Assembly: GCA_902474645.1 (NCBI GenBank)
Contig: CABRWN010000091.1
Span: 1 to 8,396, forward strand
Source: an uncultured Collinsella sp.
GTDB lineage: Bacteria > Actinomycetota > Coriobacteriia > Coriobacteriales > Coriobacteriaceae
Direction of reading: 5' to 3'
Length of the DNA stretch: 8,396 nucleotides
Positions 1-7,001 of this stretch are shown one piece after another. Each line of letters starts with the position of its first letter. Within the stretch, counting starts at the first letter, position 1. Made by a program: the position numbers and the translations under genes. The notes below the pieces were generated by a model that saw only the letters and a program-made list of their open reading frames with translations, had not been told where the DNA came from and did not search any database.

Positions 1-168
1 GGCAGCCACGTCATAGCCGGCCGCTGCCAGTGCCTCGCGCAGCCGCTCGGAAGCATCGACCGAGGAGAATCCGGTTGGCTGCACGCACGTCCACGCCACC
101 GAACCCTCCCCGTCGACCACAGCAGCCTTAGCCGCCGTAGACCCGATATCGATCCCGATCCCTATCAT
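1..168 (-). CDS. 2-hydroxyacyl-CoA dehydratase/double-cubane reductase activator (ASKHA ATPase), N-terminal part only
   Basis: The reverse complement from the ATG at 168 gives 56 open codons that run off the window edge. The protein begins MIGIGIDIGSTAAKAAVVDG, with the phosphate-1 loop DIGST of the acetate/sugar kinase-Hsc70-actin fold. A PTGFSSVDASERLREAL stretch follows, typical of the BadF/BadG/BcrA/HgdC activator family. Known members are homodimers that bridge one [4Fe-4S] cluster and use ATP to push an electron to very low potential into a partner dehydratase or double-cubane protein; the cluster cysteines lie beyond the window. A Shine-Dalgarno GGGAGAG sits about 6 bases upstream and supports this start. 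The gene follows reductase B by 155 bases, the same order as E. coli yjiM-yjiL as I remember it, so it probably activates B and perhaps A too. Family assignment is firm; the partner is inferred. Confidence 0.9.
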   Translation of the reverse strand, partial: MIGIGIDIGSTAAKAAVVDGEGSVAWTCVQPTGFSSVDASERLREALAAAGYDVAA

Positions 169-220
169 GGCTCTCTCCCAATCTAAACATCAAAGGTAGC
201 GGCGCGTTCAGGCGCCTTAG

Positions 221-329
221 CTCTAGGGTTCTCAGGTGCCGGAGATTGCCCCGAAAGAGGAGCGCAGCGTACTTTGGGTACGCAAGCGACGGTTTGAGGA
301 GCAAGATCCGGTGCCTGAGGAAGCTAGAG
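221..329. repeat. Long imperfect palindrome / large stem-loop between reductase B and the activator
   Basis: Positions i and 550-i pair along 109 bases centred on 275. The arms are CTCTAG (221-226) with CTAGAG (324-329), CTCAGG-TG-CCGGA (231-243) with TCCGG-TG-CCTGAG (307-319), TTGC (246-249) with GCAA (301-304), and at the tip GCGTAC (267-272) with GTACGC (278-283) around a TTTGG loop. As RNA the plus strand gains G-U pairs at 230/320, 237/313, 238/312 and 257/293. In the same register the minus strand gains one, at 250/300. The outer right arm includes the stop codon of reductase B (324-326). No clear T-run follows on either strand. It could be a REP/MITE-like mobile palindrome, an mRNA 3'-end stabiliser or a structured RNA. 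The inverted repeat is directly visible; the role is unknown. Confidence 0.75.
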
Positions 330-1487
330 GGTTTCGATGAAGGCGGCGATGCGGGTCTCGATCTGGCCCATGTCACCGTTGCTGTAATCGGTCTCGATCT
401 TCATATACGGAATACCCGCGCCCTCGACAGCCTCCTGCATGCGCGCGCTCTCCACGTTAAAGGTGTGGCACGCCTGGAGAACGCTCTCCACTACGCCATC
501 GACGTGGTACTTCTCGCACATGGCCAGCGTGTTTTCCATACGACCGCCGTTGGGCGTCATGACCGAGCAGTTAATGTCGAGGTAGCGGTCGGCGATGGCG
601 CGCAGGATGTCGGGAGCCTCCGGGTCGATCATCATGGCCGCCGTGCGCTCTCCCGAGCAGTCGTCCATGCATACGACCACGCCGCCGTTGGACTCGATGG
701 TGCGACCGATCTTATTGATCACGCCGCCCACCGGGCAGCCGGTGATCAGAATGCGCTTGGCATCCGCCGCAACCGGGCGCTCGCCCGCGTCGTAGGCCTC
801 GCGCAGCTTGGCAACCTTTTGCTCCAGCTGCTGCGTATAGGCCTCGATATCAAAGCTGAACGTACCGGCAAACATGGTGCTCATCAGGTCGACGCCGCTC
901 ATGGCCGCCGGCTGGTTGGCCTGCAGCGCAAACATCTCTAGCTGGGCCGCACGCAAACGGTTGCGACGACGAACGGCAGCGCGCAGGTCGTCATCGGTAA
1001 TCGTAATACCGTAGAAGCTCTCGAGCTCCTCCTTGAGCAGGCGACACTCCTCGTACCAGCCTTCACGCTCGTAGGCACGATCGCGACCCTGCGGAAGATG
1101 CAGAATGTGCGTGCGCTTGAGCTCGTTGAGTAGCTCGTACATCTTCTTCTTGCCGTCGCAGGTGGTCTCGCCGATGATCATGTCGCTAAAGTACGTAAAC
1201 GGGCACTTTTGCGAGTAGGCAAAGCCGTACGTCGACTTGATGAGCGGGCAGAGATTTGCCGGCAGCACCTTCTCGGCCTCGGGAATTACCTCGTCGGATG
1301 TGCCGCACAGCGCCACACTTGCAGCGCCCGCGGCATCGATAATCTCGAGCGGCGTATAGCTGCACAGAAAACCGACCAGGCGATTACCCGCCTGCTTATA
1401 ATCCTTGACGCGAATAAACGCCGCCTTGCGCTGCTCGTTGAACTCCTCAAACGTGCGCGGCAACGGCTGTTCCTCGATATCGGCCAT
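324..1487 (-). CDS. 2-hydroxyacyl-CoA dehydratase family / double-cubane-cluster reductase, YjiM-like ('reductase B')
   Basis: The 387-aa protein belongs to the HgdB/FldB/BcrB family, in which two subunits or a homodimer carry [4Fe-4S] or double-cubane [8Fe-9S] clusters. Visible motifs are CPLIKS at 80-85, CPFTYFSD at 95-102, ETTCDGKKKMYE at 107-118, TGCPVGG at 249-255, GGVVVCMDDCSG at 268-279, the LQAC cysteine at 340 and ETDYSNGDMGQIETR near 365-379. Cysteines 80, 95 and 110 are spaced exactly 15 apart. Sequence and length closely recall E. coli YjiM (about 383 aa), a protein of unsettled function. The start at 1487 is chosen because AGAGGGGAA lies 5 bases upstream; an in-frame ATG at 1550 lacks such a site and would overlap the candidate promoter. 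It lies 76 bases after the DppF-like gene and 155 bases before the activator. CoA-dehydratase activity cannot be excluded, but no pathway partners are present. Confidence 0.9.
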   Translation of the reverse strand: MADIEEQPLPRTFEEFNEQRKAAFIRVKDYKQAGNRLVGFLCSYTPLEIIDAAGAASVALCGTSDEVIPEAEKVLPANLCPLIKSTYGFAYSQKCPFTYFSDMIIGETTCDGKKKMYELLNELKRTHILHLPQGRDRAYEREGWYEECRLLKEELESFYGITITDDDLRAAVRRRNRLRAAQLEMFALQANQPAAMSGVDLMSTMFAGTFSFDIEAYTQQLEQKVAKLREAYDAGERPVAADAKRILITGCPVGGVINKIGRTIESNGGVVVCMDDCSGERTAAMMIDPEAPDILRAIADRYLDINCSVMTPNGGRMENTLAMCEKYHVDGVVESVLQACHTFNVESARMQEAVEGAGIPYMKIETDYSNGDMGQIETRIAAFIETL

Positions 1488-1492
1488 AGTAG

Positions 1493-1501
1493 TTCCCCTC
1501 T
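1493..1501 (-). promoter_or_regulatory. Ribosome binding site AGAGGGGAA deciding the start of reductase B
   Basis: On the minus strand the 9-mer AGAGGGGAA ends 5 bases before the ATG at 1487. The same 9-mer at the same distance precedes reductase A (8291-8299). This fixes the start of B at 1487 and rules against the upstream in-frame ATG at 1550. Confidence 0.8.
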
Positions 1502-1521
1502 CTTGCACCGATATACCGACA

Positions 1522-1550
1522 ATTAAACAACGAATCCACGCCATACCCAA
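1522..1550 (-). promoter_or_regulatory. Candidate sigma-70-type promoter for reductase B and the activator
   Basis: In the 76-base gap after the DppF-like gene the minus strand reads TTGGGT (1550-1545), a 17-base spacer, then TTTAAT (1527-1522). The -10 matches TATAAT at 5 of 6 positions and the -35 keeps only TTG. Predicted initiation near 1515 would leave an untranslated leader of roughly 28 bases with the ribosome site inside it. The gap is visibly more AT-rich than its surroundings. This is a motif match only, and the gene may equally be read from upstream. Confidence 0.35.
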
Positions 1551-1563
1551 AAGGAATCATCCT

Positions 1564-2338
1564 CTAGGGAATGGCGTCGATAAGCTCCTGCGTATACGGA
1601 TCGCTCGGGTGCGCGATCACGTCCTCGGCCGCGCCTTCCTCGACAAGACGACCGTGGTAGAGCACGCCAATCCGGTCGGACATATGCCGAACCACACGCA
1701 TATCATGCGTGATAAACAGCAGCGCCACGCCCGTCGTGCGCTGCAGGTCGCGAAGTAAGTTGAGCACTTGGGCCTGAACGGACACGTCAAGCGCCGAGAC
1801 CGGCTCGTCGCATACCACAAGGCGCGGCTCGCAAATAAGCGCCCGTGCCAGATTGAGTCGCTGACGCTGTCCACCCGAAAGGTCATGCGGATAGCGGTCA
1901 TAATGCTCTGCCAGAAGACCGACCGAGGCCAGGGCCGAGAGCGCGCGCCCATGGCGCTCATCCGCATCGCGCACGCCGGCGATAATCAGCGGCTCCTCCA
2001 AAATGCGGCCGACACGGTTGCGCGGGTCAAAAGCCGTAGAGCTATCCTGGAATACCAGCTGGATCTCGCGGCGAAACGGCTTGCGTTCGCGCTCCGACAT
2101 CGTGGCGAGGTCGTGCCCGCGATAGACAATCGAGCCGGAATCCGCACGCTCGAGACCACAGATCAGGCGTCCAGTCGTCGACTTGCCCGATCCGGATTCG
2201 CCAACCAGGCCATAGACCTCGCCCGGCGCAATCTCAAACGACAGATCGTCCACGGCGGTAAAGGCCTGACGCTTAAAACCTGAGCCCGGCATGGGATACG
2301 TTTTAGTCAGATGTGAGACCCTAAGCAGGGCTTCGCTA

Positions 2339-2349
<11 letters not shown>
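1564..2349 (-). CDS. Peptide/nickel-type ABC transporter ATP-binding protein, DppF-like, short form
   Basis: This 261-aa cytoplasmic ATPase is the second nucleotide-binding subunit of the importer. It shows Walker A GESGSGKST at 50-58, Q-loop Q101, signature LSGGQRQR at 157-164, Walker B LVVCDEP at 177-183 and the switch histidine H215. The start at 2349 is favoured over an in-frame ATG at 2397 because AAAGGGGAG lies about 5 bases upstream. This gives an 11-base overlap with the DppD-like gene, a sign of translational coupling. Classical DppF/OppF proteins are roughly 320-330 aa with a cysteine-containing tail. Here the protein stops just after the HPSDPYTQELIDAIP segment, resembling the shorter NikE form. 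No remnant of a tail is evident after the stop, so this looks like a natural short form and not a frameshift. Confidence 0.93.
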
Positions 2350-3334
<985 letters not shown>

Positions 3335-3337
3335 GGG

Positions 3338-4168
3338 CTAGTCCTCCTTGGTCTTGGGGTCGAGGGCGTCGCGCAGGCCGTCGCCGGCCAGGTTCAGCGA
3401 AAGCACGCTCGCGATGATGGCCGCTGCCGGGAAGAAGATCATCCACCAGGCTTTGCGCATCACGTTCTTACCCGCCTGCAGGATGTTGCCCCAACTGGCG
3501 TCGGGCGCCTTGATACCCAGGCCCAGAAACGAGAGGGCGGCCTCCGAGAGCACGGCCTCGGCAAAGACGAAGGTCGCCTGCACCAGGAAGGGTGCCATAA
3601 CGTTGGGCACGATATGCAGCCACACGATGCGCGCGGTCGAGGCGCCCTGCACGCGCAGCGCCTCCACAAAGGGCTCCTCCTTGACCACCATCGCACGCGA
3701 GCGCACGATGCGCGCCATGCTGGGCGTATAGACGATGGAGAGCGCGATGATAACGTTCCACACGCTCGCCCCCATCATCGCCATGAGCGCGATGGCCAGC
3801 AGCACGCCCGGAATGGACATAAGGCCGTCGCAGATGCGCATGAGAATATGATCGAGCCTCTCGTTGTAGCACGCATAGGCGCCGATCACCAAGCCAAGCG
3901 CACTCGTCGCGAGCGTGACGGCAATGCCAACGCCAAGCGACACGCGCGCGCCCACGATGACGCGGGCAAGCAGGTCGCGCCCAAAGTCATCGCAGCCAAA
4001 GGGATGCGCGGGCGAAGGTGCCGAAAGTCGCAACGTCATCTCCTGCGCATTGGGATCAACCGTCCACACCAGCGGACCGACGAGCGCGATCAGCGCAATC
4101 GCCAGGAAAATGCAGCCGCCGACCACAAACCCCTTGTTGGCAAGAGCCTTCTTAAAGTTTGTCATCAT
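3338..4168 (-). CDS. ABC transporter permease, DppC-like
   Basis: This 276-aa inner-membrane subunit pairs with the DppB-like permease to form the channel. It has six likely membrane helices: about 13-33, 77-100, 115-133, 134-152, 190-212 and 241-262. The HPFGCDDFGRDLLARVIVGA segment (55-74) before helix 2 is characteristic of DppC/OppC/NikC. The coupling (EAA-like) loop EALRVQGASTARIVWLHIVP lies at 169-188. I choose the start at 4168 because it forms a classic ATGA four-base overlap with the previous stop, and GGGGCG lies upstream. A further in-frame ATG at 4180 has no ribosome site and would give 280 aa. Length and motifs are ordinary for the family. Substrate cannot be read from this subunit. 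Confidence 0.95.
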   Translation of the reverse strand: MMTNFKKALANKGFVVGGCIFLAIALIALVGPLVWTVDPNAQEMTLRLSAPSPAHPFGCDDFGRDLLARVIVGARVSLGVGIAVTLATSALGLVIGAYACYNERLDHILMRICDGLMSIPGVLLAIALMAMMGASVWNVIIALSIVYTPSMARIVRSRAMVVKEEPFVEALRVQGASTARIVWLHIVPNVMAPFLVQATFVFAEAVLSEAALSFLGLGIKAPDASWGNILQAGKNVMRKAWWMIFFPAAAIIASVLSLNLAGDGLRDALDPKTKED

Positions 4169-5118
4169 GCATCGCCCCATTTGCGAGCGCGCGGGTCAAA
4201 AGCGCCGTAGGCAAGGTCGACGGCCAGATTGATCACCGAATTCAACAAGGCGACGACCAGAAGCACGCCCTGAATCACCGGATAGTCGCGACGCTCGATA
4301 GAGCTCGTGACCAGCTGGCCCAAACCGGGGATGTTAAAAATGGCCTCAGTCACCACGGCGCCCGTAATCAGGGCGCCAAAAGAATAGCCGACCGAGGTGA
4401 GAATCGGCAGCGCTGCGTTGCGCAGGGCATGGGCCAGCACCACGCGAACCTCGGAGACGCCCTTGGCACGCGCCGTCTTGACGCAGTCGAGCTGCATGGC
4501 CTCGATAACGCTCGAACGGGTCATGCGCATGAGCAGCGCGGCCTGAACGCATCCAAGCGATATGGCCGGCAACGCAAGATAGCGTAAATGGCTGAACCAG
4601 CCCTTCGATAGCGGCGCATAGCCGGCCACCGGGAACACACGCAACGTGACGGCAAACAGCCACATAAGCATGAGCGCCATCAAAAAGCCGGGTATCGCCA
4701 CGCCCAAAAGAGCAACGACACGCAAGACCGCGTCGGTGCGCGACCCATGTTTGAGGGCAGCGACGACGCCGCAGGGCAGTGCAATCAACAGCGCGATGAG
4801 CTGTGCCAGAAGCGCGAGCGATAGCGTGGGGCCAAAGTGCTCGGCAATCGCCTGCGTGACGGGCTGGCGCATAAAATACGAATCGCCCAGGTCGCCGGTA
4901 AGCACGCCGCCCATCCACTCAACGTAGCGCTGCGGCAGCGGCTCCTTGAGTCCCAGGCTATCGTTGACGCGCTCGATCTGGTCGGCCGAAGCCTCCATGC
5001 CGAGCATCGAAGAGGCCGGGTCACCCGGTGTGAGATAGATAATCAAAAACACGACGACCGAGATGATAAGCATCACCGGAACCATCGCGCCTATACGTTT
5101 GAGCGTGTACTTCAACAT
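4165..5118 (-). CDS. ABC transporter permease, DppB-like
   Basis: This 317-aa inner-membrane permease is the DppB/OppB/NikB-type subunit. Helix 1 (about 12-30) is followed by the family hallmark LTPGDPA at 29-35, then a roughly 65-residue external segment. Helices follow near 98-121, 131-158, 180-199, 236-260 and 281-304. The coupling loop VKTARAKGVSEVRVVLAHAL is at 213-232 and contacts the ATPases in known homologues. An in-frame TAG lies four codons upstream, so the ATG at 5118 is the first usable one. The nearest Shine-Dalgarno-like sequence is unusually distant (see 5132-5140), suggesting weaker translation than the binding-protein gene 88 bases upstream. Its stop overlaps the next permease start by four bases. 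Confidence 0.95.
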   Translation of the reverse strand: MLKYTLKRIGAMVPVMLIISVVVFLIIYLTPGDPASSMLGMEASADQIERVNDSLGLKEPLPQRYVEWMGGVLTGDLGDSYFMRQPVTQAIAEHFGPTLSLALLAQLIALLIALPCGVVAALKHGSRTDAVLRVVALLGVAIPGFLMALMLMWLFAVTLRVFPVAGYAPLSKGWFSHLRYLALPAISLGCVQAALLMRMTRSSVIEAMQLDCVKTARAKGVSEVRVVLAHALRNAALPILTSVGYSFGALITGAVVTEAIFNIPGLGQLVTSSIERRDYPVIQGVLLVVALLNSVINLAVDLAYGAFDPRARKWGDA

Positions 5119-5131
5119 GCGAGGCGTCTAT

Positions 5132-5140
5132 TTCCCCTCT
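5132..5140 (-). promoter_or_regulatory. Off-spaced Shine-Dalgarno-like 9-mer before the DppB-like gene
   Basis: AGAGGGGAA on the minus strand ends 13 bases before the ATG at 5118. The identical 9-mer sits 5 bases before both reductase genes. The spacing here is longer than optimal, and no alternative start codon lies 5-8 bases after it. This would lower permease translation relative to the binding protein. Confidence 0.5.
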
Positions 5141-5152
5141 GAACGTGGACAG

Positions 5153-5196
5153 GGCGTGGCGGTCACAGGGGACCAGACCCCTTAAGCCGCCACGCC
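5153..5196 (-). promoter_or_regulatory. Strong nested hairpin between the binding-protein gene and the permease gene
   Basis: On the minus strand a perfect 10-bp stem GGCGTGGCGG/CCGCCACGCC (5196-5187 with 5162-5153) encloses a symmetric 4x4 internal loop (CTTA/GTGA). Inside that is a second stem AGGGG/CCCCT closed by the loop TCTGGT. It starts about 10 bases after the binding-protein stop codon. No T-run follows, so it is not a standard intrinsic terminator. It fits a 3'-end mRNA stabiliser or partial attenuator, as known for binding-protein genes such as malE, which must outnumber their permease. A dispersed REP-like repeat is the alternative. Confidence 0.7.
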
Positions 5197-5206
5197 ATCT
5201 ATTGCA

Positions 5207-6817
5207 TTACTCCGGACGCTTGGCGTTCCAGATGATGGCGCCATCGAGCACTTCGACGTCCTCGACGTCTGCCTGGGTGCCCGTGATGGAAGCGTAGTGG
5301 CAAAGCGGCTCGATAACGGCGATCTCATAGAGGCGCTCCTGAGCCTCGGCCCACTTCTTGGCCGCGGCGTCGGTGTCCTTGGCGGTGCGGGTCTCGGCAA
5401 CGAGCTTGAGCGCCTTCTCGTCGGACAGGCCATAGAAGGCCTTGGAGACCGAGAGGGACTGGGCCGGGATGGGCTTGTAGTTGGTGGAGGCCACAAAGAG
5501 GTCCCACTGCTCGGGCTTGCTGGAGCGGATGTCCATAAAGGTCGCGAACTCGTAGCTGTCGACCTCGGCGGTGAAGCCGGCCTTCTCGAGCTGCTCCTGC
5601 AGCGCGACGGTGGCGTTGTACATATCCTTGTAGTCGGGGGTGGTCAGCAGCTTGACCGTCTCACCGGCATAGGAGGTCTTGGCCAGGGCCTTCTTGGCGG
5701 CCTTGGCGTCGGCCTGGTTAAAGTACTTCTTGCCCGCGTCGGTCGCCCACTGAGTGTTCTCGGGGTTGCCAAGGTTGGGATCGATGTTGAAGAGCTCCTT
5801 CTCGCCATAGGCGGCAAGAGCGGCCGCCTCGCAGTCGATAGCCATGAGTGCGCACTTGCGGATCTCCTCGTCGGCGAAGACGCCCTCGTTCATGTTGAGG
5901 AAGGCGGTCAGAACGCCGGCGTTATGGGTGTAGAGCTTAACGTCGTCGTTGCCGTCGAAGTCGTGGTAGTTCTCGGTGGGAATCTCGCCAGCGACATCGT
6001 ACTCGCCGGTCTCAAACCCGCTCACGCGCGTGGAGGCCTCAGTCACGAACTGATAGTAGATGTCCTTGGTGGGCGCGGAGACCTTGCCGGTGTAGCCCGA
6101 AGCCTTGCCGTGGGCGGCGACATAGTCCTCGTAGCGGGTAAGATGGACGTACTGGTCCTGCTTCCACTCCACAAACTTGTAGGCACCGGTACCCACGTAC
6201 TCGGTCACGCCGGTATCGCCCGCGGCCTCGATGACCTCGGAGGGGAAGATGCCCGGATACTGGGAGTGGTTGCCCAGGATGATCAGAAAGTCGATGGCGG
6301 GCTCGGTCAGTGTGCAGGTGACCTCGTGGTCGCCCGAGGCGGCGAAGGTGGCGCCGGGCAGCAGGCTCGTGGCGCGGTCGTTGACGGCGAGCCAGTGGTT
6401 CATCGAGGCCACGACGTCCTCGGAGCCAAACTCCTTGCCGTTGTGGAAGGTGACGCCCTCGCGCAGCTTGATGGTGTAGGTCAGGCCGTCGTCGGAGACC
6501 TCATAGCCCTTGGCCAGCACGGGCTGGGGCTCGTAGTCGCTATCGAGGCCAAAGAGCGGCTCGACGACGTTGCAGATGATGTCCATGGTCACAAGCGACG
6601 ACGTGGTGTGCGGATCGAGGCCGTCCGGGCTCGCCGGGAGCGCGATCTGCAGCTCGTCGCGATACTCCACATCCTGGCCGGAGGCAGCGGCGCTACCGCT
6701 CTCGGCGCCCGAACCGCCGCAGCCGGTGAGGCCGAGGCCCGCCATGGCGCACAGGGCAGCGGAGCCGGTCAGAAAACCGCGACGGGAAACGCCCGCCTTG
6801 AAAAGGTCGTTGTTCAT
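5207..6817 (-). CDS. ABC transporter solute-binding lipoprotein, family 5 (peptide/nickel/opine type)
   Basis: This 536-aa extracytoplasmic receptor would capture the substrate for the permeases encoded next. The N-terminus carries a twin-arginine motif SRRGFL at 11-16, a hydrophobic stretch, and a lipobox LTGC with C33 as the likely lipidated residue. Together these indicate a Tat-exported, membrane-anchored lipoprotein. A Gly/Ser/Ala-rich linker follows, then the family-5 fold: the GLDPH segment near 66-70, the LREGVTFHNGKEF and EDVVASMNHWL motifs, and YVGTGAYKFVEW. The start at 6817 is chosen over an ATG at 6841 because AAAGGA lies about 7 bases upstream and the signal then begins MNNDLFKAG. 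Family 5 includes dipeptide, oligopeptide, glutathione, nickel and opine receptors, and the specific ligand is not readable here. The gene is separated by structured gaps on both sides. Confidence 0.94.
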   Translation of the reverse strand: MNNDLFKAGVSRRGFLTGSAALCAMAGLGLTGCGGSGAESGSAAASGQDVEYRDELQIALPASPDGLDPHTTSSLVTMDIICNVVEPLFGLDSDYEPQPVLAKGYEVSDDGLTYTIKLREGVTFHNGKEFGSEDVVASMNHWLAVNDRATSLLPGATFAASGDHEVTCTLTEPAIDFLIILGNHSQYPGIFPSEVIEAAGDTGVTEYVGTGAYKFVEWKQDQYVHLTRYEDYVAAHGKASGYTGKVSAPTKDIYYQFVTEASTRVSGFETGEYDVAGEIPTENYHDFDGNDDVKLYTHNAGVLTAFLNMNEGVFADEEIRKCALMAIDCEAAALAAYGEKELFNIDPNLGNPENTQWATDAGKKYFNQADAKAAKKALAKTSYAGETVKLLTTPDYKDMYNATVALQEQLEKAGFTAEVDSYEFATFMDIRSSKPEQWDLFVASTNYKPIPAQSLSVSKAFYGLSDEKALKLVAETRTAKDTDAAAKKWAEAQERLYEIAVIEPLCHYASITGTQADVEDVEVLDGAIIWNAKRPE

Positions 6818-6852
6818 TGAGTTCCTTTCGTGACTGAACAAACGGATAGAAT

Positions 6853-6885
6853 CTGCCGGGACGGCGGAAATCCCCGCCCCGGCAG
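6853..6885 (-). promoter_or_regulatory. GC-rich hairpin in the leader of the binding-protein gene
   Basis: CTGCCGG (6853-6859) pairs with CCGGCAG (6879-6885), continuing inward as GGCGG (6863-6867) with CCGCC (6874-6878). This gives twelve base pairs with one 3-base bulge. It lies about 36 bases before the binding-protein start. The bases after it on the minus strand (ATTCTATCCGTTTG) are not a strong T-run. A leader stabiliser or partial terminator is possible. Confidence 0.6.
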
Positions 6886-6894
6886 TTATGCGAA

Positions 6895-6930
6895 GCCGGT
6901 CGGCACCCTGCGGTGCATCCGGACACCGGC
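6895..6930 (-). promoter_or_regulatory. Second hairpin in the reductase A / binding-protein gap
   Basis: GCCGGT (6895-6900) pairs with ACCGGC (6925-6930). It encloses a tight GCACC/GGTGC stem (6903-6907 with 6912-6916) closed by a four-base loop. It directly neighbours the hairpin at 6853-6885. The structure is visible; its function is unknown. Confidence 0.5.
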
Positions 6931-6951
6931 CGGCATGGCAACAGAGAAATC

Positions 6952-6968
6952 CCTATCACGCGGATAGG
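6952..6968 (-). promoter_or_regulatory. Short hairpin downstream of reductase A
   Basis: CCTATC (6952-6957) and GATAGG (6963-6968) form a perfect 6-bp stem around a five-base loop, about 33 bases after the stop of reductase A. On the minus strand it is followed by GATTTCTCTG, too weak to call a terminator with confidence. Confidence 0.4.
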
Positions 6969-7001
6969 AACACCCGGCGGCACAGCTTAGCGCAGGTGCG
7001 G

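Noticed and set aside
246..941. A 231-codon plus-strand open frame starting inside the long palindrome
   Set aside because: It lies almost wholly antisense to reductase B, shows no domain and has no ribosome site. The palindrome is better explained as a structural element.
1564..1600. Possible frameshift truncating the C-terminal domain of the DppF-like ATPase
   Set aside because: The sequence after the stop shows no continuation of the usual tail in any minus-strand frame and contains a plausible promoter instead. A short NikE-like end is the simpler reading.
5297..6820. A 507-codon open frame on the plus strand opposite the binding-protein gene
   Set aside because: It is the antisense shadow of a well-supported gene in GC-rich DNA. 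Its translation is low-complexity (rich in Gly, Val and Leu), has no family motif, and lacks a ribosome site.
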